This document shows, in pieces, positions 25,191 to 40,499 of a DNA stretch of 64,000 bases; position 1 is the first letter of the stretch, and every line of letters starts with the position of its first letter. A model generated the notes under the pieces. It saw only the letters and a program-made list of their open reading frames with translations, was not told the DNA's origin and did no database searches. The position numbers were made by a program, and so were the translations under genes. Origin of the DNA: Chrysoperla carnea (lineage: Eukaryota > Arthropoda > Insecta > Neuroptera > Chrysopidae); assembly GCF_905475395.1 (NCBI RefSeq), contig NC_058337.1, forward strand, positions 117,670,368 through 117,734,367, in the 5' to 3' direction.

Positions 25191-28100
25191 ATAGACAGCA
25201 AAATTTTTTGCTTTCATAAAAAGTTTTTATTTATATTTTACTTGAAAACAAAAGCATATGTACAGCTATTTTCTTAGGTGCTATTACTTTGATAAATTGG
25301 ATTTATCTACGTTTAATTGCTATTCTAAATCTATCATTCAAGTAACTGAAGAAAATTTCAGGACACATCTTCAAGAAGATACAACACTTTATCTTACACA
25401 AATACAATCACATTTATACACACAATCTTCAGGAAATAAGTTCTATTAGTTTATTAATTTTATTTTTTAATTAAAATTCATTAAGATTACTTTATAATAT
25501 ATTTACCTTGTGTACGTTTTCATTTTTGGATATTAGGAAGCAATAAAAGTGATCAATAGCCAAGAATACATTCAGAAGATGTTCGATCTGACTATATTTG
25601 CGATTACATCCTTATTTAACATTTTCTACTATTCATTTTAATACGAAGGCAATATCTTTCAAAAAAATACGTTTTAAAAAATAAAAGAATCATTTTATAT
25701 TAATTGATGATTAATACGAGCATATTTATTATAAGCTGTAGCATCAGAAAATTAAAAAAATTAAAAATTCGATTTCAGACCATTGCTCTCCCTTAAAGAT
25801 TTGATAGGCATTTAAGCTAGCATTTTACTCAACAATTTTTGTTCCCAGAATTTTAGAATAGCGAATAGAATTATATTAATAAATTTTTGAATTAACTCTA
25901 AATCAACTTTTTTTGAAAACATTGTCTTGCTACGTAAGTTAAAAATGTTTGATTGTGCTCTAAAATTCCGTTTCCAAAGTCTAAACTTACACACTGAGAA
26001 TTAATGATGATGACAGAAATATATTACGTTTTTTATTTATTCCGAACAGGAAGGTACTTAATTTTTCATTTAGTTTAATTTCGTTACAATGTTTAATTAT
26101 TAATTCAAACCATATTTTTTGGTCAGTCTTTTAATTGACCGCCTAAAAAAACACATTGTGCAATTTAGACATTAATTTAAGCTTGAGTGGATTAAATAAT
26201 TTTACTCAATTGGGTCTACAGATACCTCAGTGTATGTTTATGTGATATTAAAGACTAATTATTATTCAAAATTTCCCACACACCGTTCGTTGAGTATATA
26301 TGCAGCAATAATGATGATATGCCCCCTTCGAGTAAACACTATTGTGAAGAAGATGTGTATTTCCTTTTTTTCATATACACAAAACTTAAGTTAGTTAAGA
26401 ACTATGTCTGGATGTTATAATATTACACACTAAAAAAAGTATATTTAATATTAATTTACTAATTTACAAACAGTGGCGGTACCAAAAATACAATACGTTT
26501 ATATTAGCCTAACTCGTAGATTATATCAGCTCATACACAGAGTATTCTACTATGAAAAAGTACTTCAAAATGTTGATTTTCCTAAGAAAAAACCACAAAT
26601 AATTATATTCTGGCAAAATTAACACGCTTTCTTGCCATAAAATTAAATTAAATTTTAAACTTTTTTATTCTGTCAAAAACACCATCCATTTTGGTAACGT
26701 AATATTGGTATTATCAACAGCCATTACTTCAAAACATTTGGAAGTAGTAATTCATTATCCCCATAGCGTACCAACTCGTACCATAATCCACTTTTTTGTT
26801 GATTCTTGGTCTATTTTTCTGCGTTTCTTATACTTATGTCATTAAAAAAAATATGCTATTTGTTTCAAAAATTCACCAAAATCATTACTTTGTTTACCAC
26901 ACATTAGGTAATATAATGAAAGCATATTAATTTTTTTGCAAACAAAATCATTTTCATGTTTTAAGTAATTATACTAATAATTTTTCTTTTTTTTTTTTTT
27001 TTGATTCTGTCAAAAAATCTTCTACCACACTTGTCACTGTGTCAATACTTTTGCCTTTATCAGTTTTTACCTTCTTATTTATTATGTCGTTAGTGGTTAT
27101 TATTTACAATTTAATAAATAAATAGGTACAAATTAAATTCACTGACGAAAAACAGAGTTAAATTAGTCAGATATGTTCCCAGCTGTTTACACTGAACTGG
27201 CAGTGAATGCCATAGAATATTATACAAATGAGAACGCCATGGTCCAAAATTTACGATATGCTAAATGAAAGAGAAGACTGCCAGTTAGTTCCTATGTGTC
27301 CTTGTCTAATCTATTTGTAATTGGCTAGATATTGTTTACATTATACAAAATCACTATGCATCATATGATTATGACATATGACTACGGCAAGAACACTTAA
27401 GTCAAGTAGTGAGCATTTAAACAACATTTTTTGCATAAAATGTCTAAGCTCATAAATCGCAAATTACTTTGAAACGTTGAAAATTTTTTTTTCATTCAAA
27501 TTTTAAGAAGACTCTTTCTTTTTGAAATACCCCTTATTATGCCTTCATCAGTTAATATTTGGCTACCGCTAATGGTTTTTTCAAAAATATAGTACCACTA
27601 AAAACTAACCTAATTATGTATTGTGTGTTAACTAACCGCGATATAAATCTAAGATTATTATTAAAGATATCGAAGAGAGTATATATAGAATACCTAGTTT
27701 TATATATATGTATATAGGAAACAGATGCCTTATTTTTCTGAACGTATTATATGTATAGTGTGTAGAGGGTACCTTCAAATGTCCAGTTTTTAGTTCGTCC
27801 GGCTTATGTCCTATGAAATATATTCAAAACGAACCATCTGTTTATAAAAATAAATGTTATGTTTGTATTTATTTTGATAGCTTCACGAAAATTATTATCA
27901 ATTTAAAATGTGGTTAAAAAAAATAACGGTGGTAAGTTTTTGGTGTTACTTTTTGACTTTTTGCATGACTTTGATGTAAAATTAGATATACCTATTTGTG
28001 ATTTTCACCTTTCGCTTTTGAATTTTTGACCCCAAACTGGAGTACAAAGCTGATTTCTAGTATGAACTTTTCTTAGGTATGATATAATTTCCCTGTATAA

Positions 28101-28482
28101 GATAATATCGATTGTGAAGAATGTGGGTATTTCGAGAATAAATTATCTTTTATTATGTCTTTCTATGTCTTCGTTCCCCAAAACTTTCTTCTGTTTTAAA
28201 CCCTTTATTTAGAAGTTTCAATGCTTATAAATAAATAGTCCAATTGAAAATGGATATGATTTTTAACTTATTTTGGAATTCCAATTCAGAAGGCTGAAAT
28301 TTAAGCATTTCTTCACCCAATCGTAGTAATAAGAATGAAGTTTCATGTTTTTAAGAAAATTTTGAGCCAAACATCGGTTTTGAACTCTCATTGAATGACA
28401 CAATAAATAAATTTCTAAAGTGTTCTAAAAATTGTAAGATTTAAATTTTATAAATATAGCAATAACTGAATTTTTATATCCT
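25191..28482. other. Gene-free stretch
   Basis: No exon was recognised. A short inverted pair, AACTGGCAGT (about 27197) and ACTGCCAGTT (about 27278), could form a hairpin with a ~70-nt loop. A T-run lies at about 26987-27002. Confidence 0.4.
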
Positions 28483-28830
28483 GTATATATGAAAAATATA
28501 TCAAGGTTTACTAAGTTTAATCCCGAGTTTGTAACGCTTAAAAATATTAATGCTACGAACAAAATTCTGGTATGAGTATTTATAAAATAACCTTAAGAGT
28601 CCATTTTTTGTCCGTCTGTTTGTCTGTGTGCTCAGGACGTAAAAAGTGAGCAATAAGTATAGGTCAATTTTAGGTATTTGGTCCGTAGAACCTATCTTGT
28701 AAGCAGTTAGAGATAGAAGAAAATTTATAAATTCCTCATAAAAAAATAAGCAACAATTGTTTGAATCATTTTTTCGTTCACATCATTGTTTATCCCTGAG
28801 GGCGGAAATAAAGACAAAACTTTGATGTTT
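28483..28830 (+). repeat. Dispersed repeat R1, copy 4 (partial)
   Basis: It has the CTGTATATATGAAAAATATA head, GAGTTTGTAACGCTTAAAAA, a short GTCCGTCTGTTTGTCTGTG core, TAAGCAGTTAGAGATAGAA and a piece of the ATCATTGTTTATCCCTGAGG tail. It is diverged and lacks the 3' tail. Confidence 0.7.
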
Positions 28831-31800
28831 ATTTTCTACAAAACTATAATAGATAAGCAGTTGAATACTTTCAGGTAGATTCAACTAGTGGTCTTGGAAA
28901 AAATCCTCGAAAAACGAAAAAAAATTTAGAAAATACTCGATTTTTCGAAATTTCGAAAAAAAACTGTGAATAATTTTGTTTTCTTTTGAAAATTTTCTAT
29001 TGGGATTCAACACTTAAGCGGTAAGCCTTTTTCTTTGACGGTAATGCTAGAAGATTGAAACTTTTTGCACGTAAAATTAGCACGTGAAATTTCAATTTAA
29101 TACTTTTCCACCAATATGGTTCATTGACGACCTTATTGACGAAAATATAAGAAAAGTATAACAATTACAGTAGTAAGATAATAAGTTCTATTTCACGGAT
29201 TTCTTGTAAGTTTTGAAAGATACAATATCAAAATTAAATTTTAAAAATAAAACCTGATAATCGATAATTTTTTGTAGTATTTATAAAAAAAAAATAATCA
29301 AGCATAACAAATTAATTGATACAGATGTTAAACTATTTAACCCTTTAAATAAGAAGTGGAAAAAAAAATTCGATTAGTTAAATAGATATTTAAAAAATCT
29401 AAACAACTATTATTTCGATCAATAATAATTGATGAATACATTGTTTTTATTTCGATGTGATCAACGCATCTGAATTATTCTCAGCGCTCCAGTCCACTCT
29501 CTGCTGTAATATTATTCAATATTTAAAAGATGCTGATTTACTGATAAATACTTCTCGTTAACACCATCTATCTATCAACCATATGATATGTCTGTTCAGT
29601 TCAGTTCATGTCAAGTTAATCGGATGTGTACAATGTACAAGATGGTGCAGAGGACTGAGCGATTTTAATAAACAACTACAAAATAAATTCTTAATTTTCC
29701 CAAATTGTTTTGTAACTGTCACAGTTAAGGATGTGCGAGCGCCAGGGAAATTGTGGACTATATAATTTTGGAGTATATATTGAACTTTACAAGTCTTAAT
29801 CAATTCTGAAAATTTTAGAGGGTGGTATGACGTCCATATCCAGGCACACAAATTATTCTAAGGGATCATGTTATTCATCACATTCCGCAGAATTTGAACC
29901 ACTTGTTGTTAATTCCGTTCTTTCAGTGCTTCAAATTTTGGGTATCGAGGCATAATTTCACTCACTGTTGGTACCTATTTTTACAGTTATTCTCACAAGA
30001 AAAAGTCAGAAGTAGTTTGATCCAAATCATGAAAAACTTTAGTATATTTATCTTAAATTAAAAATACAATTTAAAATTAACTTAAAAATTCAATTGATAT
30101 AATTTTCTTAAATGCTTTTTATGTATTTCAAGATGGTAAAATTTATAGGGTTTTTATTTTATAGCATTTTAAAATCGCACCCTCCTCTGCACCACGCTGT
30201 ATTTGTATACCATGTACATAACCAGATTGATTGGTCCTCTGCATGAGATTCTGAAGAAGGTGTTGAAAGAAATTACAATTTATAATATACAAAAAACACT
30301 TTTTTTTATCTATCGTTTAATCAAATATTATTATAATATTTGGAAGAGAAAACAAAAAATAATTTAAATAATTTGTTGGATCTCGTTTTGGAACGTTCGA
30401 AAAATAGATTTCGATGTTACATAATCAAATCTTAGAAGAAACATTTGGCAAACCAATTTAAGGAGGTCATAAATTGTAAAAATATTTTCATATTTAAAAG
30501 GCTGACGATTTAGGCTCAAAAGTTGTATTGATCTACACAATATTGGAATATCTAATTTTGTTATCCTTTCTTCATGTGAGCTCTACTCGGGCTTTTCGAA
30601 AATTCAAGAATATTTGTAAAATTTATAAAGGAAAAAAATTTCAAAGTTTGTCTGATCGCTCTGAAATATTGGAAGATATGTAATTTTGTTATCATTAGTT
30701 TTTGTGGGCTCTATCAGAGATTATAGAAAAGTCAAGACAATTTGTAGAAGAAAAAAAAAATTTATTTAAAATGGCATCCATTTCCCGAGAACTTTTGAGA
30801 AAGATTCTTGCAAAATGGTAGAAAGATAATTTTTACGTTGTCTTACCTTAAAAAATAAAAGGTTTTGTTTGTTTGAGTCATTGAGAAATTTTTCTTCGTT
30901 AAGATTTGTTTTGTAAGATTCCTTTTATAGGAGTTTAAATAATGTATATTATATAAAATGTACCTGGCATATTTCTAGTCCGAAAGTGTAATCAAGTTGC
31001 AGAGAATTAATAACCATGCATTAAGTAAAATTAATTCGACTTTCCAAATCAAATATGAAATAATAATTCCTATTAAGAAGAAAAGAATTGCAGGACCTAC
31101 GAAAAAAAGAAGCTTTTGGACGATAGTTATTCAGGCTTGGTTTTTATTTAACCTAGAATTACATTTAGGAACCATTCAAATTGTGTGACTATGGTCAATT
31201 TTAAGTATTGTTTCACAATCATTCGGGTAAGTAAAACTTGTATTCTGATATGGAGGTTCAAATAATTGTCACGGAAATTGACCAAAAGAAAAATTAAATG
31301 TTTTGGAAAAAAATTTTAATTAGTTAAAAAAAGAAATGTGCGTTTTTGTTTTAATAAAATTCTAGAATATGAAATTCCTATAATTTTATTATCTATAGTA
31401 CCTAAATAAACAAACAAACTCAAATTAGGTGTTAATTAGTCTGTTTATTTATGAAATGAATTAAAAAGCACGCGTTTGTAAATTAAAAGAAATTTGATGA
31501 GTTACGAAATTTCGTCACGATATGATCTCTTACACACACACACACACATGAAATTAAAATCACTACTTCTATTTTTAAAACATATATAAACAAACACTTA
31601 ATTTTTTTAATTATCATTTTGAATTATCATCTGACGATAAAAATATTATCTGAAGTAGATAGGTTTATGGGCAGCCCCAGTCAAATTAACCTCTTTTTTT
31701 ATTTTGGTGTATTAATCTTGTTATCAGATCACGATGTGTGTAGATGAATAATTTAAGATATTATTTTAGTTAAACTGAGAAATTAAATCAAAATAAGATA

Positions 31801-32213
31801 TTCCCCTTTTTTTTTTTTAATAATGTTTGAATATTGAATTAAAAATGGTAATTTTTTTATTTTTGGTCATAATTTTGATTTTTGTATTCTTATCGAAGAA
31901 AAAAGATACAAATAGAGCGGTATTAATTATGTTTAGTTTCCTTCAAACAACAATTTTGACTCACTTCGATAATTTTGATTCAATTTTATTTTAAGAACGA
32001 TTCAACGATTTTTCTTTGATGTAGAAATTCGATTTGGTCGCGATACGAAGGCGATATTTACCTCTTATTAGATGCGTCCTATTATTATTGATATTTTTTT
32101 GATTGAAAAGGAATTTTTTTGCGTTTCATGTTTTTTAATACATTGAAAGACTGGAAGGAGTAGGTAAGTCGACAATTCCAAAAGACACTACCTTCGCATT
32201 AAGTTAAAGGGGC
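28831..32213. other. Gene-free stretch
   Basis: Open frames at 29583-29851 overlap on both strands and resemble nothing known. An (AC)n microsatellite lies at about 31532-31547. No gene was recognised. Confidence 0.4.
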
Positions 32214-32516
32214 TTGAGAAGTGTACAAATCATAAAAAACTGCAAAAACCACATTATTTCCACATTAAAAAGGAGAAAAGTGGGCTGGGAAATTGGCATC
32301 CCCAAAAGATTCTTTCTTATGACTAGCCCAACTGAAACTTTGAAGAAGCTGTATAAACGCACAAAGCCTTTAAAACGTCGGAAAAAGCGAAAAAATAAAA
32401 ATGAAAATTGCAGAAAAAAAACCTCTCGTAGCATGGTTCTGCCTAAATTACAACCCTACAAACCGAATTTCAGCACATTTAAAATAAAAAGGGTTGCTGG
32501 AGATGTCCAGAAGTAG
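32214..32516 (+). CDS. Unrecognised 100-codon lysine-rich open frame (hypothetical)
   Basis: This is the longest plus-strand frame outside repeats. It is very rich in Lys and Arg (a KPLKRRKKRKNKNENCRKK stretch), which A-rich DNA produces by chance. No domain was recognised, no intron pattern is evident, and the opposite strand is also open (32204-32434). It may be a relic of a basic nuclear or ribosomal-type protein, or noise. Confidence 0.12.
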   Translation: MRSVQIIKNCKNHIISTLKRRKVGWEIGIPKRFFLMTSPTETLKKLYKRTKPLKRRKKRKNKNENCRKKTSRSMVLPKLQPYKPNFSTFKIKRVAGDVQK

Positions 32517-35500
32517 CAAAAGGGGCTGCTACTTATCATTTATGTCAGTCCCTTCCAAGAAATGGTGTCGTTTAAGAGAGAAGCACAAAATGTGTATTTC
32601 ATTTTCAGCCTTTTCATAAGAAAATCTGCAGAGATCGTTTCCTGCGAAATTAATTTGTTCATATGCTTATTGAGCTTACAATAACCAAAAAGTAGGCCAG
32701 TAAGTATCCTCAAATAATTTCAAAAAGCTCTGAAGCCGATTTTAATGGAAAGGTTTTTTACAAGACCTTTACATTTTATTGACCCTGAATGTTTGCCCAA
32801 TAGTATAGTTGAACTCGTTTTTCATCCATTTATTTAGCTTTTATTGTGCTTCTTGATACTCCAAGAAGCTGTTTTGATAGCCATTTAGGGTTGTTTCCCT
32901 ACTTTAACCGAAAAGTTCCACCTTTCGCTTCAGCCGTTATATACATGCAGCGTTGAGTCAAGTTAAGAAGTGCCTCCATACAAGGTGCATTAACAATTGA
33001 CTATGTTAATTCTATTTAAGCAAGAAATGGAATTCTAAGAAAGCTATACTTCTAGATTTTTTAAATAAATCACCTGAAGGAAGTGCATTTTTTTTAAAAA
33101 TCAAACTTACTCAGATTCTCTCACGAAGTAAAACGATGCTGTGTGACTTAAAGAGATGCTGTACCTATATGTATCGAACAAAGCGAAGAAATCTGAATGT
33201 GCCACCTTAAGAAATATCTTTAAAGTGTTGTGGGCGTTTGTTACTCAGATAGAAACAGGTGTGCCTATTGGTTAATATAAATTTGTTTAACAGATGTTTA
33301 TGGAAGCTGCTGGACCAGTAGGAGGAGTTTCATGTCAGACCATTAACAATTCATTCTTTAAGACTTAAGTTTTTTGTAGTTGTTTTTTTGTATTTTCAAG
33401 TGCACATAGGGCATTACGAGAACATATAGTCTTTTTTCAAAGATTTTTTTGGTTTTTGTTTTTGTTTTTTTTTTTTTTTTTTAATGTGAATATCCTTTAA
33501 GCAAATTTATTTTACATTGGTTGGTAGCACTGTGTTCTGTTGTTACAATAAATGTTCTGGGTAATAAACTTGCAGGATTTTTTTTCTGCTGTTGTTTGAT
33601 CGATGCGTGATAATCCGTGTACGAATATTTAACTTTTTTTCTTTTTTGCTTTGTGGTATAGAATTATTTTTTATGATAGGTTTTTGTTACTATAATATTT
33701 TTTTCTGCTTTTGGGTTGAGAATATTGTGGCAAAGATTTACAATGATTATCTCATCGATGTGTGTAACAAACTTGTAGGATTTCCGGTTTTGTTTTGAAT
33801 TAAATAGTGTTTGTATAAGGTGAAATGTTTAAGCAGAATTCAAAGCAGGGTGTAAAGAAAATCAATAATGGTGACAAGCAACCAATATGGCAATCCAAAT
33901 CAGCCTTGTATCTTAAAAAAATCAGTAGTGGTCTATGGCTAAACCATTAAAAGAGTAGACAATTTCTAATTAGAGAGTGTTGTTGTAAAATGCTTAATAT
34001 CCAGCTATTATTATTCAAAGTCTACTTAAACCCAATTTAAAACTGTTATGGCTGTTCTATATTAAGGAAAAGGATCTCGCATACCTAGATGATTTTTCTA
34101 ATATGCTAATACATGTTAAGCGTTCGATCTTGGAGATATTTTCACGTGATTCCTCAATCCCCTGTGGGATCTATATACCCTGTCCCGTTTTCTGAAGTAG
34201 ATACTGACTGAAATCAACCTTCTCCTGTAAGAATAATTCAGGATTTTTTTTACTTCTTAAATTTCATTTTGATTCAAGCACAATGGGATTTAAACCGCAT
34301 CCGTTTCTCGAACAGTACGAAAGCGATCAAAATATATATACTTAGTTTGAATATTGGGGAATTTTTTTCAGTAATCTAAAAGGATTTTTGAGAAATTTGA
34401 CTTAACATAGAATAACTTGATGTTTAAAATTGTTATCCGACGGCTGGGAGAACTACTTTTAATGTTTGAAATAAAGTAAAATAGTTTTTCTTATGAGTCA
34501 CTCTTATTATTATTATTACGTTACGATTTCTAAAAGCTGGACGCGCTTAATAAAAAACGTATGCAATTCAAATATGGTGGAAGTGATTGGAAAATCAGGT
34601 CATATTTACCATATTTTCACCCGATTTACATATGCGCATGCAAAATATTATGAGTTGCCATGAAATAATTAATATACGAATTTTCTATGAATGTGATCTT
34701 TAATCCAATACTTTTCTTGGCTCAAGAAGATAGAAAGGTAGATCAAAATTTTCAAGAAAAGAAAAAAACTTTCCGCTTCAATAATATAATATATAAGTAA
34801 ATTAATTTTTTCTGTTTAATATTCCGGCTGCCTAAAACTGATGGATAGTAGTCAAAGAGTGGTTAAAAAGTTCTTTTACGCTAATGGTATATCGCTTTCT
34901 AGCGTAGTAAAGGGTAAAGAAGTTCTGATCATGTCATAAGTAAGAAATTATTGTTATTTTTAAGATAAATTGAATTTTTCCCTGAGTGCAATTAGCCCTA
35001 AACATTACAAAAAAATCTGTTGATTTTATGATCGCGCAAGTAAATTTGCTAGATAATGCTCGAGTTCGCATCTAAATCTCGCAATTTGCGAAACATTTTA
35101 GGTGAAATAAGATTTATTCATCCAATGGTCAAATCTCAAATTTCCATTAACTAAATTGAATCGAAACTAGTTGTGAATTAGGAAAATGTGTAACAAATTA
35201 TAAATCAAATAAATCCCAAAACCTTCTAAATAAGAGTTTCAGGTGATAATGTTTTTTTTCTCAAAACAAAAATCGGGTTTATTTTACAATTGGGCGAGTA
35301 ATATGTGAAATGTCGCCTAAAAACTCAAAAATAGCTATCTACACTTTCAAGCAATATGATAAGATGGACATTATAAGATGAAAAATTACTGGTCATAATT
35401 TTGAGAATTTCTCTATCCGTAATAATAAAATTTTTGTTTAAAAACTTCTAAAAAACAGTCTAAAAATACTTAGTCTTCAGTGGCTTAGTAAGAAAAATAT

Positions 35501-36293
35501 CAAGGTAAAGCTTTTCGTAATAGACTTTTCAATTTTTCTTTGGTAACATTTATGAATAATAGTGTAATAATACGATTAATATTGTATTTCATAAATTTTA
35601 TCTAATTGACATAATAAAATCTTACCATACTTAATTAAAAAATTAATTACTGAAATTAGTACAAAATGTTTAATTATCTACAAAAATTAATCCAATTTCT
35701 TAATAAATAAGGCTTTATAATAATATCGATTTGTAATAAATATATAATCATATAAATAATAAAGACTTAATAAAAATATAAAAAAGTAAATTAAAAATTT
35801 TTTTTGTTACTATATTAATAAAATAATTTATTTTATATTGTTCAATGAATTTTCAAGAAAAAATGTTCAACACAATACATAATAATAAACAATAAATAAA
35901 AAAAACTTGTACACTATTAGGACACAGAAAACCGAACATTTCTGTAAATGGAGAGTCAAGTTATTGACTTTTCCAGCTAACTTTTGAAAATATCTAATCT
36001 GATTTTGCAAAATTTGATACCATCAAGTAATTCGATGCAAATGATATTTTTGACAAAAAAACATGTTTTGAGAAACAATATATTTGAAAATAGAATCAAT
36101 TTTGCGATTATAAATCAATTAATTAGATAAAAGTGATTATTTTTTTGATAAGAAGTTCCAAACCATTCCAAGACGAGACCTTCGAATTAAGAAAATGTGA
36201 AATGGCAAATGAAATTGTTCCGAAAATTGGGTCTTACTTCATGTGCAATTGTTTGTGAATTAATGTCAAATCAATTGCAAAGAACAACCGTTT
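32517..36293. other. Gene-free stretch
   Basis: I see nothing coding. T-rich low complexity lies at 33400-33490, and 35570-35930 is nearly pure A/T. Confidence 0.4.
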
Positions 36294-36475
36294 TTAACCC
36301 CCGAACTAAAAAAAGGGGTGTTATAAGTTTGACCGCTATGTGTGTGTGTGTCTGTCTGTGTGTCTGTCTGTAGCATCATAGCGTCTAAACGGATGAAGCG
36401 AATTTAATTTTTTTAGTTTTGTTTGAAAGGGAATTTAATGGAGAATGTTATTAGCTATGTTTCAAGTGCAATTTT
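36294..36475 (+). repeat. Dispersed repeat R2, copy 5
   Basis: It begins TTTTTAACCCCCGAACTAAA, then GGGGTGTTATAAGTTTGACC, a TGTG/TCTG microsatellite, AGCATCATAGCGTC, CTAAACGGATGAAGCG and TTTGAAAGGGAATTTAATGG. It is the cleanest R2 head in the window. Confidence 0.75.
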
Positions 36476-39400
36476 ATCAATGTAAACAAGCGTGATTATA
36501 TAGAGATATTCTAATTTCCTCGTAGAGAAGAAACTCCTATTTCCGTCAACAAAAGAACGATTATTCATACGAGATGATAATTTGGTGAACAGTTTTGTAG
36601 TGATAGTACTTACTGCCGATTTTGAAATTAAACTACTAATAAAAATAATATAATTCTTAACAATCGTCAGGACATCGGAAGTTTGTAATTTTTGCAAATG
36701 CCACATTGTTAATAAATTTTAATTTTAATGCATTTTTTAGTTGCATTCTCCTTTATGATCCTAAATGAAAATGACACATTTTCAAACCAAGAAATTAGTA
36801 TAAACACTTTAAAATTATAATTTTTCCTATTCATCTCAATTTCAATCAATATCTTCGTGTATGATATGAAAATAAGAAAATATGGTTTAATATTTTTTCC
36901 AGTTTAGTTTCTACCGGTATTAATAACTCATTATTTATACCTTCCAGTATATTTATAACCAATAAGGAAGTGTATTCGCATTTGTTGTTATAAAATTATT
37001 ATTTAAAATAAAGAATAAAAAAGTTAAGGACATATTTAGATCACCTGCTGATATTCATACGTACAGTTGAGTGTTTTATTTATAATTAAGATGTTTATCT
37101 CACCAACATATACGTACGTATTGTATATCGTTATACTACAATAGTTTATACGTAGTACCTAGTGCTGCACTTATAAAGTGCTGAGGAAGGTATCCACTGA
37201 AATCGACAAAACATAAACGAACGAACGACAATGAACATTTTATATAAAACTTCACTTATTTATAGTTGACTGAACTAATATGGTCTTAATAATATTTTAT
37301 TAATATTCCATTTTTATATAAATGAGTGAAATGCAATTTTTTATGACACCTAATTCCGAACAGTTAATTACTAATTTTGAGTTGACTCAGTAAAAGTTTG
37401 TGCTTTCAGACTCCGAAAAACATACTGCTATTCAATTATCTTTTGTACATAGCATTACTTCATAAATGATAAGTGTTGTAATTTTTCAGGCATATTTTTT
37501 CTGTAACAGTAAGTAAACGCTTGTCACTTCTGTCATTGACACGGTAGATAAAACTTATAAACAAAATTAAAAGAAGTATAACTGTTTAAATTTTGTGTCA
37601 TGTGTTCTCATGCCTGTATGCAAAAAGTATCAAGTACGAAAGGAGCTCTATTAGGTAGAAGGCAACATAAAGCACGTCATAAAAACTTTTGTCACCAGCA
37701 CTGACGGTGTAAGTGACACATTTTACGGACGTTGTAATTATTCTGATCACAAACTTTTCTCCAAGATACTAGAAAAAAAATGTTCGAGTGCGTTAAAAGA
37801 TCTCTCAAAAGACATCAGGGAGTATGTATTGGAGCGCACTCTTCGGTAATACCTATTTACCTTTAAGATGGTATATTCTTGGCATTGAAATTCATTTGAC
37901 ACACGTATCAAATCACCAAACTTAAAAAGGGGGGGGGGTGTTTCAACCAATTTCAAAGAAAACAAGTGACAGAAAATATAAGCTAGGGAATAACAACTAA
38001 AATATGTCACAATCAGCAGATAACGAGCTTTGCAAATAGTAAAAAATTGTGATAAAGACAGTCTCAGAAGCCCAGGAGTGAAGAGAAATACAGCGCAGAC
38101 TACTCTAGAGGCAACCCTATATCTACACTTTAGCGTAGATTTGCCAGGAGGCTATTGACAAAAGTGTGCTGTAGGTCTCCGGGGAACCAGTTAATAGAAA
38201 CCAACCAACTATGGACACTCGAAAAAAAATGGTGTAGATAGGTACGACCAAAGGCTGTTCACATGCAGGCGTCCTAAGCCGTCTTACGAACTGTCCTCAA
38301 AATATAAGACTGAGAAAATATAGGAGTCATGATGAAAAATAGATCAATGATTACATAAAGATGTATGTGCTCATCCGACGGCGGATAGTGAATTTATTGA
38401 TTCGGAGGTGCTCGACCTTTAAAAGTTTTGTTGACTGAAGAAGGATTGCAACTCCTCATATACTACCTTTTTTATAATATAAATGTAAAAGTAACTCTCA
38501 ACAACGGCTATCTGTCTGACTAACTTTAACTGAATAGGGTGTAATACGGTTAAGGGGTCAAGGATATTGTGGGTACAAAAAATCAGATGATGGAGGATAG
38601 AAGACTGCGTTTGTTCATTAAATATTGGTTGCATTCATCGAAACAATCTTTGCGATTATTTTGAAAATTACTTTTAACGAAATTATAATAATTTAGCATT
38701 GCGGGTAAATGACGTCTAGTAATTTATAAATGGAATAACAATAATAATTACTTCAATAAGTAGTATATATAGGAGTTATATGTATATATATACATTTATA
38801 TTAATAATATTCATTGAATTAACTGCTTTTTGAACATATTAATAACACATATTTGAATGACAATCAGTATATGTGTATGTTATATGTATAATAAATATAA
38901 AGTAGGTATAACGAATTCTCAATATGTTATCTGATATCATTTAACAAAATAATTAATTTTTTACTGAGTAATTACAAGCAAAAAATCATTTTTAAAACAA
39001 GACACTTAATAAATAACTAAATCAGTCAATTCCAAATTAAGCATTAAGGCATGTGGAGCACGAGTTCAAAATCAATATATATTGTATTTTTCTTAAAAGA
39101 AAATTCATATTTACATTTTCAAATGCCAGATCTCAAATTTACATAAATTATTAACTTCGTAAATAGATCATGGGGCAGAAAGGGTGTTGTGCAAAATGAT
39201 GAATACATACATGAAATTTCGTGAGTAGCTTACTTAAATTAAATCTAAATTAAATCCATAAAAATTATTCAATTTGTCATAATACTAAAAGTTGCGAATG
39301 AATATAAGCATTGTTTGAATTAGTTCCTTATGAATTAATTTTATTCCATATATACTAAATATTATTAAATAAAAAATTTTCAATGCAATTCAATTCTCAA

Positions 39401-40461
39401 ATTGCAATGAATGAAAAAAAAATCAATTCTTTTCAACTTATTTAAATAATATACAAATATTAGGTCAATAAATAAATAATACCTATTCTTTTTTTTATTT
39501 TAAACTTGAACTTAGTAAGCTAAAATGATTAATAATTCACAATAATTTCAATACCAAACGGTGCAAAATTTCAAAACAAGTAGAAAAAATTCAATAATTT
39601 TGTTTTTAAGATTTCTAATGCATCATTCATAAAGGTTTCGATAAATTTTTTGTCCTCACAGCCAATTTTATTTCTATGAAAGACAAAATGAAAAAAAGGA
39701 AAAATTGAAAATCTTAATAAAAACTGAAAAATGGCTTGTTCTATGGTTATGTATTAAAAATTCTTTTATAGCTTTCCTTCGAAAACTGGTTATGAAAGAA
39801 GCAAATAAAATAATTGAACGAATTTAAAATCAGAATCAACTTAGTAGCAAGCTTCAACATTCAAATACAGGCAGGTTTTAAAAGGATCCATGTAAGAAAA
39901 GTATCATTTTTTATACATAAATGACATAGAACAAGTTTTCTTTTTCGGATTTTTCTCTCGATAAAATATTTTCGAAATTTTTATACTTAAATATCTTCTT
40001 TATCAATTAATGAAGAAAAAGTAAAATATTTTCTTAATTAACCGTACAAATTGAAAAAACACGAATTTTTGTCCAAAATTTTGTCTTTTCTTTTAACGAC
40101 CTTGACTTAAGTTCCCGAAGTACCGCCCGGAACTAAATAGGATATTGAACTTTAAAAATAATTATAAAAATTGTTTGTTTGATACCAAAAAATTTACAAT
40201 CTTTTAATTTGGAAATAATTTTTGATAACAAATAATATCACGCAATGGGGGTTCCCGAAACAAAAAAGAAACATTACACTAACAATTTTTACCAACATAA
40301 CACGGAATATGCTCAGCTAAGCAAATTTAAGGTTGTACCTATGTGTATTCAAGCCTGCTTTGGATTTTTTTCTGGTTTTTCATTCATTTAGCTTCAGTTT
40401 CATTGTTTGGGAACTTAACATTTCCTTAGATTGCTATTCAATCTAATAAATACTAAATAAT

Positions 40462-40499
<38 letters not shown>

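Noticed and set aside
32204..32434. Minus-strand Phe/Leu-rich frame opposite the Lys-rich frame
   Set aside because: It is the complement of A-rich DNA and looks like a low-complexity shadow frame.
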